Assembly: GCF_023065955.2 (NCBI RefSeq)
Contig: NW_026622963.1
Span: 10,981,001 to 11,045,000, forward strand
Length of the DNA stretch: 64,000 nt
Source of the DNA: Ursus arctos
Lineage: Eukaryota > Chordata > Mammalia > Carnivora > Ursidae
Reading direction: 5' to 3'
Part shown: in pieces, positions 46,925 to 58,734 of the stretch
Position numbering within the stretch: position 1 is the stretch's first letter
Layout: each line of letters opens with the position of its first letter
Program-made: the position numbers and the translations under genes
The notes under the pieces: generated by a model
Database searches by the model: none
What the model saw: only the letters and a program-made list of their open reading frames with translations
Told to the model about the DNA's origin: nothing

Positions 46925-48290
46925 TATATTTACTAAACATATAACATAGGCATTTAGTTAAGATACCAGAACTACAACAGGGAGCAAAACAGTCTCTGTT
47001 GTCATGAAAGTTACGGTTTGAAGTGAAAGACATCAAGCAAATATACCAATAAACAAAATTTAAAATCAAAAAATTCTATGAAGGAAAACAGAACACTATA
47101 GAATAACAGTGGGAGCTGTCATTTAGACAGGGCACCTTTCTACAGAAGTGCGCTGAATGTTAAATAGGTACCTTCCATGCTGAATATAGAGGTGAGAAGG
47201 AACTTGGTGCTTTGGAGGAAGTGGGAGAAGGCTAGAGTGGGCTGTAGAAAATGACCAGGAAAGGAGAGCAGTAAAGAAAGATAAGCAAGAACTAAATCCT
47301 GCAGAGATGTGGGGCTATGTTAAAGGTTTGGGTTTTTCTCCAAAGTGTAGGAGCAAACCTTTGAAGAATTTTAAGGAAAGGCATGATATATTTACGCTTT
47401 TGAAAGGATCATTCTAACTTCTGTGTGAAGAATGGACTGAGAGGTAGTAAGAATGGATCTAGAAGGACCAGTTGGGAAGCTACTGCAATAGTCCTCCACA
47501 GCAAGATGGTGGTTTGAAATAGTATACTGGGAGTGGAGGATATAGCATAGAGGGTAAATTCAAGATCTGTTTAGGAAGCAGAATCGATAGAATCTAGTAG
47601 TGGTCTGGATGGGTGTGTGTGTGTGCTCATGTATGTGCATGGTAATGAGAGGTCTTTTTAAAAAAATATTTATTTATTTGAGAGAGACAGAGATAGTGAG
47701 AGAGAGCACGAGTAGGGAGGAGAGGGAGAAGCAGGTTCCCTGCTGAGCAGGTAGCCCGATGTGGGGCTGGATGCCAGGACCTCAGGATCATGACCTAAGC
47801 CAAAGGCAGACGTTTAACTGACTGAGCCACCCAAGTGCTCCGGTAATGAGAGGTCTTAAAAATGATTCAAGATGTCTAATTAGGAAGTTAGTAAATATTT
47901 ATGGAGATATGATTTATAGAGATCAAGAAGATTGAAGATGTAGAAATAGGGAAAGAGCCAAGAGCTTAAGTAAGATTGAATATGATCATTGTAAGATGCC
48001 TTTGAGATAAATATCAAGTTGGAAGCTGAACACCAGACCCTAGAGCTCAGAAGTCTGGGTTGGTGATAGGAATTTAGGAATTTTCAGCACATATGGTGGT
48101 TGGTATTTTAAGTCAAGAATGTAAGAGATATCCTGGGGAGAGATGCTAGAGTAAGGAAAGAGGATTGAGTCCTGAGGAATTCAACAATTAGAAGATCAAC
48201 AGAGAAGTTTGCAAAGGTGTGAAGAAAAAAAGATAAACCCAAACGTCGCTGAGAGATTAAATAAAATGAGAAAAGATGTCTGTTTTTTTG
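46925..48290 (-). mobile_element. L2 LINE fragment (antisense), split by a SINE
   Basis: Reverse-complement L2: CAAAACAGTCTCTGTTGTCA near the left, then GGATCATTCTAACTTCTGTG, CTACTGCAATAGTCCTCCAC, GATTGAGTCCTGAGGAATTC and GCTGAGAGATTAAATAAAAT. Continuous across the SINE at 47657-47841. Confidence 0.75.
47657..47841 (-). mobile_element. CanSINE, perfect 16-bp target duplication
   Basis: Inverted head GAGCCACCCAAGTGCTCC. GGTAATGAGAGGTCTT at 47641-47656 and 47842-47857. Interrupts the L2. Confidence 0.95.
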
Positions 48291-50230
48291 CAACATGGAA
48301 GTTATAAGCGATCTGGCAAGACCCTTCTGATGGACTGGTAGTCGTAGATAAGCATATCATCTACATGGTTTGTATGGGGGTGGGATGTCTAGAAAAATAA
48401 CATAGCCTTCAAAGTCATTTGGAGGAGGTTAAGTAAACTAAGTTAGAAAAAATTATACAAATTATAAGTGCATAGCTTGTGAAAAGTATGACTTTCACCT
48501 ACAATGTAACCCCTCCCATTCACTATCACCATAAAAGTAACTAGTGTGACTTCTAAACTGTAAACTTGTTTTGCTTGTTTCCAAACTTCATCCATACACT
48601 ATATACTTATTTGTGTCTGGCTTCTTTTGCTCAGTATTATGCTTGATGATCATCCCATGTTGTTACAAGAAGAATTTATTCACCCTTTCTACTTTGATGG
48701 ATGTTAAGGCTATTTATAATGCTACTATGAATACTCTGGTTCATTCTTGTCTTTTGGTGAATATATGTATAGATTTCTGCTGGCTGTACACCCCAGAATA
48801 GCTAGGTCAGAGGATATATGCATGTTCACTTTTAGAACATACAAACTGATTTCCAAAATAGTCTCAACGATTTACATACACATCTACCAATAGCATATTA
48901 AGTTTCAGTTGTTCCACATCAAGGTACTTGATACTGTCAGTCTTTTAAAATTTTAGCCATTTCTTAGGGTATGTAGTGGTATCTCATTGTGGTTTTGATT
49001 TGAATTTATTCAATGATTAACAATTATTGGATGCATGTTGGTTTTTGGATAGTATCTTTTGTGGAGCACCCATTCAAGTATTTTGTCCTTTTGGAAATTT
49101 GGTTTTCTTTTTTCTCTTACTGATTTTTAGGAGTTTGACAAGTCCTTTATTAGATACATGGATTACAATTATATTCTCTCACTCTCTGACTTGTTTGTTC
49201 TCTTATAATAGTTATGTCTTCTGATTAATATAAGTTCTTAATTTTAATAAGGTTCAATTTAGCAATCTTCTCCTTCCTTTTTGGACCCTCACCTATTCCA
49301 AGATTGTTAAGGTATTTTCAGTTTGTCCCTAAAGTCTCATCTTTAACATTTAGACCTATGAACCAACTGGAATTGATTCTTGTGAGGTAGGAATCAAGAT
49401 TCATTCTTTCCCCTCCTCACACAACCCACCACTATTTATTGAAAACTCTTCTTTCCCTACTGTGCTGCAGTGCCTTCGCTGTCATAAAATCAAGTAATCA
49501 CATACATGTTAGGCTGTTTCTGGACTCTTTATTCTGTTCCACAGATCCATTTGTCTATCCTCGTGTGAATTATGACACAGTCTAATTACTGTGGTTTTAT
49601 AGCAAACCCTGTTATCTGGTAATGAAAGTCTTTCAGCTTTGTTCTTAAGATTGTCTTGACTATTCTTAGTCCTTTTCATGTCTGTGTGGATTTTAAAACC
49701 AATTCATCACTCCCTTTTTCTACCCTATATATAAGCCATCTGGCATTTTATTAGGATTCTATTTAATCTATAGACCAATTTAGGAAGGAGTCAATCTTCA
49801 CAGAACTGAGTTTCCCAATCTGATTATAGATTATTAGCTTTTAATTTCTGTCAAAGTTTTCTGTCAAAAGGTCTTACAAGACTTGTTTGATTTTTTTTTT
49901 TTTTGGATTCTATTGTAAATGGTATTGTTTTTGTAAATTTCATTTTCTAACTTGTTGCTTGTATACAAATTAATTTTGTATTTTGATCTTGCATCAAGTA
50001 GTCTTGCTAACTTCATTTACTAATTCTAATAATTTGTAGATTTTTTACATTCCCAAGTAATATATTTAGGTTTATGAAAGAGACTGGCCTGTAAATATTT
50101 TCTCTCAAAATGTGATAGTCGGGTTTTGGCATCAAGGCTTTGCTGATTTCAGAAAACGAGTCAAATTCTATGAAAGATTTTAACTAAGATTGGGGTTACT
50201 TCTCTAAACATTTATAAGAATTCACCAGTG

Positions 50231-50415
50231 GGGCGCCTGGGTGGCTCTGGTGGGTTAAGCGTCTGCCTTTGGCTCAGGTCATGATCCCAGCGTCTTGGGA
50301 TGGAGCCCAGTGTCAGGCTCTCTACTCTGCAGGGAGTCCTTTTCTTCCTCTCCCTCTGCCTCTCCCCGTGTTCGTGCTTTCTCTCTCTCTCTAATAAATA
50401 AAATCTTAAAAAAAA
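50231..50415 (+). mobile_element. CanSINE, perfect 15-bp target duplication
   Basis: Head GGGCGCCTGGGTGGCTCTGG. AAGAATTCACCAGTG at 50216-50230 and 50416-50430. Confidence 0.96.
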
Positions 50416-50670
50416 AAGAATTCACCAGTGAAGTCATCTAGGTATGACTTTCTTTGTAAATAAAATTTAAATAATGGAGTTAATGCCTTTAACAGGTAAA
50501 AGCAATATTCAGATATCCCATTTCTCCATGTGCCAATTTTGGTAAAGTATGTTTACCATTTCACCTGAAATTTAAAATTTGCTTGCATAAAGTTGTTCAT
50601 AATATCTTACCATTTTAACATCTGTAGAATCTGTAGAGAAATGTCTTCTTTTCATTCCTAATATTGTATT

Positions 50671-50873
50671 CTTTTTTTTTTTTTTAAAGAATTTATTTAT
50701 TTGAGAGAGAGAGCACAAGCGAGAGAGCACAGGAGGAGCGGCAGAGGCAGAGGCAGAGGGAAAAGCAGGCTCCCAGCTGAGCAGGGAGCCAGATGCAGGG
50801 CTAAATCCCAGGACCCTGAGATCATGACCTGAGCCAATGGCAGATGCTTAATCGACTGAGCCACCCAGGTGCC
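50671..50873 (-). mobile_element. CanSINE
   Basis: T-run at the left, inverted head GCCACCCAGGTGCC at the right. Contains a small GGCAGA repeat. Confidence 0.92.
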
Positions 50874-51489
50874 TTTTTTCCCCCTTGATCAGTATTGCTA
50901 GAGGTCTATGCATTTTACTGATTTCTTCAAAGAACTAACTTTTGGTTTTCTTGTTATTTCCTATTGCACATTTGTTTTCTATTTCATTAATTCCTACTTT
51001 TTATAATTTCCTTTTACTACTTACTTTAGTTTTAATTTGCTGTTCTTCTCCTAATTTCTTGAGATGGATATTGAGATCACTGATTTTTGACTTTTCTAAT
51101 ATACCCATTTATAGCTATACATTTCCCATCATATACATTTCCATCATAGCTTTAGCGGATTCACATATATTTTGATATACTGTATTTTCATTATCATTCT
51201 GTTGCAAATGTGTTCTAATTTCATAGTGCTTTCTCTTTGATCCAATGGGTTATTTGGAAATGTATTTTGGGGGGAGTTTGCTACCTACTCTTTTATAATC
51301 CATTCCTTAATTCTATTGTGGCTGGATAGCACATTCTGGATTAGATTTGTTGAGACTTTCTCTATGGCCCATCATGTGATCTATTTTGGTAAAAGATCTG
51401 TGTGAACTTGAAAAAACATTTTTTAAGCTGTATTACTAGATACATACAAACTTACAGTTCTTACGTTTTCCTGATAGAATGACCCTTTT

Positions 51490-51599
51490 GGGGTGTCCGG
51501 TTGGCTCAGTTGCTGGAACATGGGACTCCTGATCTTGGGGTTGTGGGTTTGAGCCCCATCTTGGGTGTAGATTACTTAAATAAAATAAAATAAAAAAAA
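51490..51599 (+). mobile_element. Short tRNA-type CanSINE
   Basis: GGGGTGTCCGGTTGGCTCAG, then GGGTGTAGATTACTTAAATA and an A-tail; no CT-rich body. Flanks GAATGACCCTTTT / GAACAACCCTTTT (51477 and 51602), two mismatches. Same subclass as 23410-23516. Confidence 0.9.
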
Positions 51600-51681
51600 A
51601 AGAACAACCCTTTTATAATTATGAAATATTTTCTTATTTCTAGTTATTCTTCTTGTATTCAAGTCTATTGTGCATTGTTAT

Positions 51682-51706
51682 TAATATATATATATATATA
51701 TATATA
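51682..51706. repeat. (TA)n tract
   Basis: About 25 bases of alternating T and A within old L1M sequence. Confidence 0.85.
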
Positions 51707-52705
51707 GTTTGTTTTGTTTAGTGTTTGTATGATATTTTCCATTCTTTTATTTCCAATCTTTCTGGGTCTTTACATTTATGGTGAGTCTTTCATAAGCAGT
51801 ATGTAGTTGTATTAAAAACAAATCAATCTGACATTTACTGTTTTAATTGGTTTTTAAATAAAATTTGGTTTCTACCTATTATGTTATTGTTTCTGTCTCA
51901 TGTTATATGTCCTTCTCTTTCCTTCTTTTGGATTAATCTAGTAATTTTTCATTCTGTTTTTCTCCTAGCTATACACTCACTTACTGTTCTTTTACTGGTT
52001 ATACAGGAGATTACAACATACATCATTGGCTTATTTTAGTCTAATAAAACATTAGGAATTCTACTCCTTCCGGACAATGCTAGGACCTTGTACTTTCCAT
52101 TTACACTGATCCTACCTTTTGTGTTACAATGATCACACATTTTAATTTTATATATATTTAAAACCCCGAAAGACATTACTGTTTTTATATAGTCAATGTT
52201 AATGTAGCTGTATCCACGTATTTATCCTTTCTGTTGCTCTTTGTTTCGTTCTTGAACTTTCAAGTTCCATCTAGGATCATTTTTTTCTGTTTGAAAAATT
52301 ACCTTTAGGGTTTTTTGTTTGTTTTTGTTTTTTTGTGACGGAATGCATGCAGTAAGTTGTTTTAGTTATTTTTCTGGTAATCTCTTTATGTCTCATGTAC
52401 TTCAGAACAACATTTTCATTGGGAATAGATTTTTAGATTGACAGTTAATTTCTTTAAGCACTTTAAAGATTGCATTCTATTGTTTTTTTGACCTCCACTA
52501 TTTCTGTTGAGAAGTCAGATGTGTCTTATCATTGTTCCTTTGAATATGAAAGGTCTTTAATTCTCTGGCTACTTTCAGCAGTTTTACTATAAAGTGCCTA
52601 AGTTTGGTACTCCTTGCATTTCTTCTTATTTTCCTCCTTGCATTTATTCTGCTTGAATCCATGGCTTCATGTCTTTCATCAGTTCAGGAAAATTCTCAGT
52701 CATTA

Positions 52706-53266
52706 TGTCAAAAGTTTAGCTAAGGTACTCCACGGTATTGCTGTATTGGTGTCCATTTTATTGGGCCAAGCAGCCTGGGGGTGGAGGGAACTTAAACTGA
52801 CATTCGCCCCTCAGGAAAGCACGTGCCTTAGCCAACAACCTGCAGAGTCACACATGAATTTAAGTTCCTGATACGATTTACCCAATAGCTGTTGTGATAA
52901 CAGTCTCCCCTAGCTCCCAGGGCCTTCCCCTTGTGCGTCCCCTCGGTTAAGATCCCCTTGGAGCTTATTAAATTCTGTTCTTTTGGTTTCAATTGATCAG
53001 TCAAGCCTTAGCCTGGGAACTCTAAAGCACTTCGCCCATGGAACCTCATAAAGGCATATGCCCCGGTCCTGTGGCTCTCTCTATCTGTACCCTACCTTGA
53101 TCTTCCTGTGTGGTCCCTTAAGGTGTACCGTGTACTTTCTCTAGGACCTGTGAGAAATAAATTTTTCTATTTCAATTCCCTTATGATCTTTTGTTAAACT
53201 GTGCTTCACCACTTGACACTCCAGAGCTCTACTTACCAAAGGTTAATTTAACAATTAGTCACAACA
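52706..53266 (+). mobile_element. Solo retroviral-type LTR, 561 bp
   Basis: Starts TGTCAAAAG and ends CACAACA (TG...CA), flanked by a 5-bp duplication CATTA (52701-52705 and 53267-53271). Removing it restores the L1M reading across the join. A polyadenylation signal AATAAA is at 53156-53161 and a TATA-like CATAAAGG near 53049, both in + orientation. No internal viral genes are present. A 5-bp duplication and TGT...ACA ends suit an ERVL-type family, but the family is not identified. Confidence 0.8.
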
Positions 53267-53364
53267 CATTACCTTTTCAAACACTGCTTTTCCTAATTTT
53301 CTCTCTCCTTTTCCAGGACTCCAATTACAAGTGTATTAGACTTTTTCATCACTTCCCCTATATT

Positions 53365-53837
53365 TTTGAATATTTTCATATTGCTGCGATAACAAATTAC
53401 CATAAAACTACTGGCTTAGAGTTATACAAATTTATTTCCTTATGGTCTGGATATTAGAAGTCTAAAACGGTTCCAAAGGGCTGGATTTGTCTGGAGGCTC
53501 CAGGGGAGAATCCATTTCCTTGCCTTTTCCAGCTTCTAGGTGCTGCCTTCTGGTTTATGGCCCCTTCCACCACCTTCAAAGCCACGAATGCAGCATCTTC
53601 TCTTCTCTCTGACCTATTTCGGTGTATCTTCTATCTATATCTGATCTTTTTGCCTCCCACTTAAGATCCTTCTGATTACACAGGACACATCTGGATAATC
53701 CAGGATAATCTTACCTCAAGATTCCTAATTTAGTCATATCTGCAAAGTTCTTTTTTTCTTATGTAGGGTAACATATGCACAGGTTCTGGGGATTAGGATA
53801 TGGACATCTTTCAGGGGCCATTATTCAGCCTTTCACA
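53365..53837 (-). mobile_element. MLT1-type MaLR LTR (antisense)
   Basis: Reverse complement of an MLT1 LTR: GCGATAACAAATTACCATAA at its 3' end, TTCCTTGCCTTTTCCAGCTT, GATAATCCAGGATAATCTTA and GGGGATTAGGATATGGACAT, ending at TTCACA (53837). L1M sequence continues on both sides. Confidence 0.85.
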
Positions 53838-54199
53838 TTCTCTTATACTTTTTATTATATTTTCATACTTCTTCTCCATGCTTCAGTCTGACATTTTCTA
53901 AGGCTCCATCTTCCAATTCACCTCTTCTGTTTTGTTAAATCCTATTAAAGGTTCTTAGTTTCAATCATTGTATTTTTTGGTTTCTAGAACATCCAAATGA
54001 TTTTTAAATCCCACTTCTCTAGTAACATTTTCCATTTTAGCATCTATTTCTTTTAAACGTATTAGTCACTGTCTGTGTTTGATAACTCCAATATCTGTAT
54101 CACTTCATCTGTTCCCACTGTCCGCATTTTCTCTTAATCCTATTATTTTCATTTGCCTGGTAATTTTTGCTAACAAGGTAGATGGAAAATTGTAGAAGC

Positions 54200-54950
54200 T
54201 TTGGAAGACATTACTGCCTTCAGAGAGAAATCACCCTCTCCTCTGGAATGCAGCAACAGGATAGATCACCTTATTTTTATCAGAAACTGAGCTGATTTGA
54301 GGTTAGGTGGCAATTTTCATAAGGCTCTCTCTCTACCTCTAGTTTGCCTCCACTTAAAGGGTATAGTCCTTTAAAACGGAATCCTACTTGAGAGTCTGGG
54401 CTACTTATAGGTCCTTTCCTCCCTGGAGGAACCTGAATTTTAACTTTTGCTTCTCAACATCATGAGACGGACAAAAATTTCACTCTGATTTTCAGGAGTT
54501 TTCTGCTTAGCTTCTTAACCTTTGACTCTGGGTAACAAATATCCTAAGAGAAAAATAAATTAAAAAAAATAATTTCTTGGTGCCTAACCTTTTCTCCTAG
54601 GATTTTTGGCTCCTCAGTCCTGGCCACCTGGGGATCTCTAAACTCCCAATTTTTGTGTACCAGCCCTAAACTGGCTCCTCTGCTTCTAGCAGAAGTCCTC
54701 TGCTAAGTTTCATAATCTCTTCTTTTGTACCAAGAATTAACCAAATTCCTAGAGGGGAAAAGAGAAGCACAGAACATAAGTCCACATCTTTGAAGTTGCC
54801 TGGACTCCATAATTTTGGTTTCTTAAGTTCTGGCTACCTCAGTAGTCTCTGATATTACTATTCTTTTCTTTCCTTTTTTTGGTATGATATTTGCCTTTTC
54901 ATGTTGTTCTCAGCAAAAGCATCAGTCTGTAGTAACCTAGTCCTTCAGAG
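54200..54950. other. Unassigned sequence
   Basis: C/T-rich; 54200-54620 may still be decayed L1M 5' region. Nothing else recognised. Confidence 0.45.
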
Positions 54951-54954
54951 CCAG

Positions 54955-55150
54955 ATGTGGAAGTCATAGCAGGGTTCTCAATCAAAACTCTACTGGTTAC
55001 TAGCTGTGTGACTTTGGCAAATTACTTAACCTAGATACTTAAACATTCTGAGTTTCAATTTTCTTTTATGTAAAATGAATACTATCTTATACAGTTATGA
55101 GATGTGAAGATTAAATGAAATACATTTGTAAAATGTCTAGTAACAAAAAC
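54955..55150 (+). repeat. MIR fragment
   Basis: ACTAGCTGTGTGACTTTGGC, AAATTACTTAACCTAGATAC and ATTAAATGAAATACATTTGT in MIR order. Confidence 0.8.
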
Positions 55151-55154
55151 ACTT

Positions 55155-55300
55155 AATGAGGGCTTACTATGTGACAGGCACCTTATGTGGATTTAATGGA
55201 GATATGATTATCATCTCCCATTTCCTTTCCAAGGTCACATAGTAGTAACTGATGGAGCAAGGATTTGACTCTAGAGCACTTTCCTTACTAACTACTCAAT
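55155..55300 (+). repeat. MIR3/L2-type ancient repeat
   Basis: GGGCTTACTATGTGACAGGC and CCAAGGTCACATAGTAGTAA; the same family type as 39590-39760. Confidence 0.6.
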
Positions 55301-57084
55301 ACTACTTCTCTAATATTGCTTTTGTATCATGTCTGATACCAGTTAAATGCTCAATAAATGTCAGTTATTATTATACAGGAAATAAAAATGCTTCAGAAAT
55401 ATACACTGATCACATCAGTTTTCCTCTTCTTTTTATTTTTTCCTTTTTCTTTTTGAAAAAACATTCTTAAAACATCTTTCTATGTATTTTAAAAGAACCT
55501 CTTGTGAAAAATGTCTAATAGCCTACTGAATGGGGAGGCAATCATTTGCTTAACCACTACTTTACTGTTGGATATTCAGAAGGTTTCCATTTTTTTAGAC
55601 AGTATAGATATCAGTACTATTAACATTTTGTGTCTTTAACTCCTTTCCTCATTTGAAGTATTTTTTCAGAATAAAATCCTATCAGTCGATTACTGGCTCA
55701 TGACTATGAACACTTCATTATTGCTGATATAACAGCTATACCGTTACACTGTTACCCCAAAGAGTTGTAGTAATTATGATACCATCAGCAACGAAAATGA
55801 AAGGTTTGTGTCAAGAGAATAGGAATTAAAGCTATGGAGAACAGGAATGACAGAAATGTGGAGATGGGAAAGAGAAGAAAGATATACATTCTGAGGCTAG
55901 GAAAGAAAAAAGTGGAGTACCTGGATACTAATTCTCGTGAAGGAGGGGTATCAATTTCACTTAAAGGAGTAGGGATGGAAAAAGGACTGGGCTGTGCTGA
56001 AAATTCAAATGCTTCAATATAAATAAACACACATGTACAACATAATCTTTGATGAATAATGTTTCTATGATAAGTTTTCAAAAGACATGTGTTTCCCACC
56101 CTCATCAATGCAACACTGCATACAGAGAAATATTATTTAGGTGTAATTTACAGATAAGATTATCTGATACACCAGGGTTTAACTTAATCTTCAATATCAC
56201 TTATTTTAACCTAACATTCTAACAACATTTAGTAATCCGGTGTGTGCATCTCTATTATTGTTGTTTGAAGATACGCAGAGAAATTATCTCTCTTGAGGAT
56301 AGCATATTAAATTATAAAAATTTATACATATAACTTACAAAATAACCACACGTTACTGTTTTCTCTTAGTTTAGTCAATTTAGTAAAACGTACTGGGAAG
56401 CAGAAGGCCTATGTTCTAGCACCCACTATGTCACCTGCTTGGTGCATAATTTTGGGCCTTACCTGCCTTACCTCTATATTGGGATTATATTTTATCTGAC
56501 TAAAAGCCAGTATAGGAACATGATATCTCTTGTTTAATATTCCTGATCTTAAATATATTTAGTGAGTATACTATACTTGAATAAAAGTGAAAGGGTCTCT
56601 CATTTGCTAATGCCTACCATGATTTGAATCTTTTTTTAAAAATTGAATATCTTATTAACCTCATCACCAGTTTAGATTTGAAGTTATTATTTTAAAAGCT
56701 ACTTTGCAGGACTCTCTTAGGGTCATTTGTCTGCTCCTTCTACCATCAGATGAATCTCAATGTATATACTCAAAGGCAGTTGCTTTTCTACCACTGCCTT
56801 CCTCTTTCTCCTATTGTAGATTTTGGGACAGTTTCTCATCAGGGAGAAACAGAAAGGGCCCTGAAAATGTGGGCTTAAAGAGAGACCCTCCTCTCTTTGT
56901 CTTTGCACTACAGCCTCCCCAAGAAAAAATGAAGCAAATAAAAGACTTCTCTGCTAACTGCTTCATTATGTGCACAGGTAAGTGCCTGACTATCCAAGTT
57001 CCATCTCAGATTTTTCTTCCAGTTTCTGTTAGCCCCTAGAAAATTTTAGGGGATCGTGGAGTGTGAGAATGGTAACTTGCTTAA
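55300..57084. other. Unassigned intronic sequence
   Basis: No repeat or exon recognised; short open frames on both strands lack any family resemblance. Confidence 0.5.
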
Positions 57085-57230
57085 GAGGCATTCAAATCTT
57101 GTCTCTATCACTTACTGGTTAAGTGATTTTGGGAAAGTGACCTAAGCTCTCGAAGTCTCAATTTTTTCATATGTAAAATGAAGTTAGTTAATACCTACAA
57201 CACTAAATTATTAGAATTAAATTAGTCAAA
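57085..57230 (+). repeat. MIR fragment
   Basis: TCTCTATCACTTACTGGTTA, GTGACCTAAGCTCTCGAAGT and CATATGTAAAATGAAGTTAG match MIR order. Confidence 0.75.
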
Positions 57231-57449
57231 TAGTATTTGGAATTACGGCTAACTGTGGTTTGAATGTGAATATCATTTAGAAAATAAGGAGAGCCCCACT
57301 GAATAGTTTTTAAGCTGATTCAAATTAGAGGCTGGTTTATTTCTAGGGTTCTAAAAATCCATACCTTTTAAAAAATCCATTCTAGATGGCAGAGCAAATA
57401 TAAAGGCTTTGAATTCTTTCATGCTCCAATAGATGCCAATTCCAAGGTA

Positions 57450-57700
57450 TAGAAAATGGTATATTAAAAGCAACAGCCAAAAAGAAGAATAATTTTGTAT
57501 CTATTCAATTAGCCAAAAACTTGCTGGTGAAATTATGGGGAGAACAACACACTCATACATTGCTGGTGCATCAAAAGTTAGTTCAACCTTTCAGAGAAAT
57601 AATACAGTATTCTATCGAGAACTATAAAATGCTGATACCCTTAGAACCAATAATCCCACTCATAAGACTTTATCCTAAGACGTTAATTCAAATAACGATA
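57450..57700 (+). mobile_element. Old L1M ORF2 3' fragment
   Basis: Contains TACATTGCTGGTGCATCAAA, GTTCAACCTTTCAGAGAAAT and AACCAATAATCCCACTCATA, the usual L1 ORF2 end text. 5'- and 3'-truncated. Confidence 0.65.
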
Positions 57701-57831
57701 ATAGCGGGCACATAAAAGGTACTCACATATTTCTTCAAATGAATACCTTTATTTGCACTGGGCTCTCCAAGTCACTGCCCTTGGGTTCCTTCTCATTTAA
57801 GATTTTCTATTTTCATCACCTCAGGATAGTT

Positions 57832-57842
<11 letters not shown>

Positions 57843-57863
<21 letters not shown>

Positions 57864-58040
57864 AGATTTATTTGACAAAGAGAGAGTGAGTCAGCAAGAG
57901 AGGGAACACAAGCAGGGGGAGTGGGAGAGGAAGAAGCAGGCTCCCAGCGTAGGAGCCTGATGTGGGGCTCGATCCCAGAACGCCGGGATCACACCCTGAG
58001 CTGAAGGCAGCCGCTTAACGACTGATTCACCCAGGCGCCC
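57843..58040 (-). mobile_element. CanSINE, younger member of a stacked pair
   Basis: (TTTA)n tail at the left, inverted head CACCCAGGCGCCC at the right. Its duplication CAGGATAGTTTTATTTATTTA (57822-57842 and 58041-58061) runs into the tail of the next SINE, so it inserted after that one. Confidence 0.94.
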
Positions 58041-58053
58041 CAGGATAGTTTTA

Positions 58054-58264
58054 TTTATTTAAAGATTTTATTTATTTATTTGACAGGGGGGTGGAGAGAG
58101 AGAGAGCGAGAGCACAAGCAAGGGGAACAGCAGGCAGAGGGAAAGGGAGAAGAAGCAGGCTCCTCACTGAGCAGGGAGCCCGATGCGGGGCTTGATCCCA
58201 GGACCCTGGGATCATGACCTGAGCTAAAGGCAGACGCCCAACCACTGAGCCACCCAGGCACCTC
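58054..58264 (-). mobile_element. CanSINE, older member of the stacked pair
   Basis: Inverted head GCCACCCAGGCACCTC. Its right-hand duplication TCAGGAGAGTTTTA (58265-58278) matches TCAGGATAGTTTTA at 57821-57834 with one mismatch. Confidence 0.93.
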
Positions 58265-58319
58265 TCAGGAGAGTTTTAGAATCAAATTATTTTGTCTTTG
58301 TCTAGTCTCTGTTCTCCAA

Positions 58320-58734
58320 CCTTCTCCATTAACTTCATTGTTGATTGCTATCAAACCCCCTGACCTTCTGATACTTTCAACCTCTAAATTCAGTTTACCT
58401 TTATAAGGACACCAAGTTGACAATATACTACACCCTTGACCAAATAAAAAATCTGGCGCTTCCATCAAGATCCTAGGATGTATTTCTCCTTTGTCAACAC
58501 CTTTCTAGTCTCACCAACTGCCTTACTGCCTGCTTCACTAAGACAAAAGATAGCCAGAAACCTTCATACCCATCCTCACCTGATCCTCACTATATCTCTA
58601 AGTCTTGTACCTAGCCACTTGTATTTCCCTCTAGGATCCAAGGAAAAATTATCACCTCCTTGCTTCCATACTATTGCTTTCTTCTAGTTCCATCCAAAAT
58701 CCAAATTCTTCAAGTTTAAGTATCTCCTTCTTTT
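58320..58734. other. Unassigned C/T-rich sequence
   Basis: Resembles an old LINE remnant in composition, but no family can be named. Confidence 0.4.

Larger units (their letters stand above)
48550..54200 (-). mobile_element. Large old L1M (antisense), with five later insertions
   Basis: Reads 3' to 5' along the + strand. 3' region and ORF2 tail: TGTGTCTGGCTTCTTTTGCT, then GGTATCTCATTGTGGTTTTG and CAACTGGAATTGATTCTTGT. Mid ORF2: TTCCACAGATCCATTTGTCT. Inter-ORF and ORF1 text: TTATACAGGAGATTACAACA, then TTCCAGGACTCCAATTACAA. Interrupted by SINEs at 50231, 50671 and 51490, a solo LTR at 52706 and an MLT1 LTR at about 53365. L1 text resumes after each. Non-coding; boundaries approximate. Confidence 0.8.

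Noticed and set aside
53365..53837. Second half of an ERV paired with the LTR at 52706
   Set aside because: It is an antisense MLT1 with unrelated sequence, and L1M text separates the two, so they are independent insertions.
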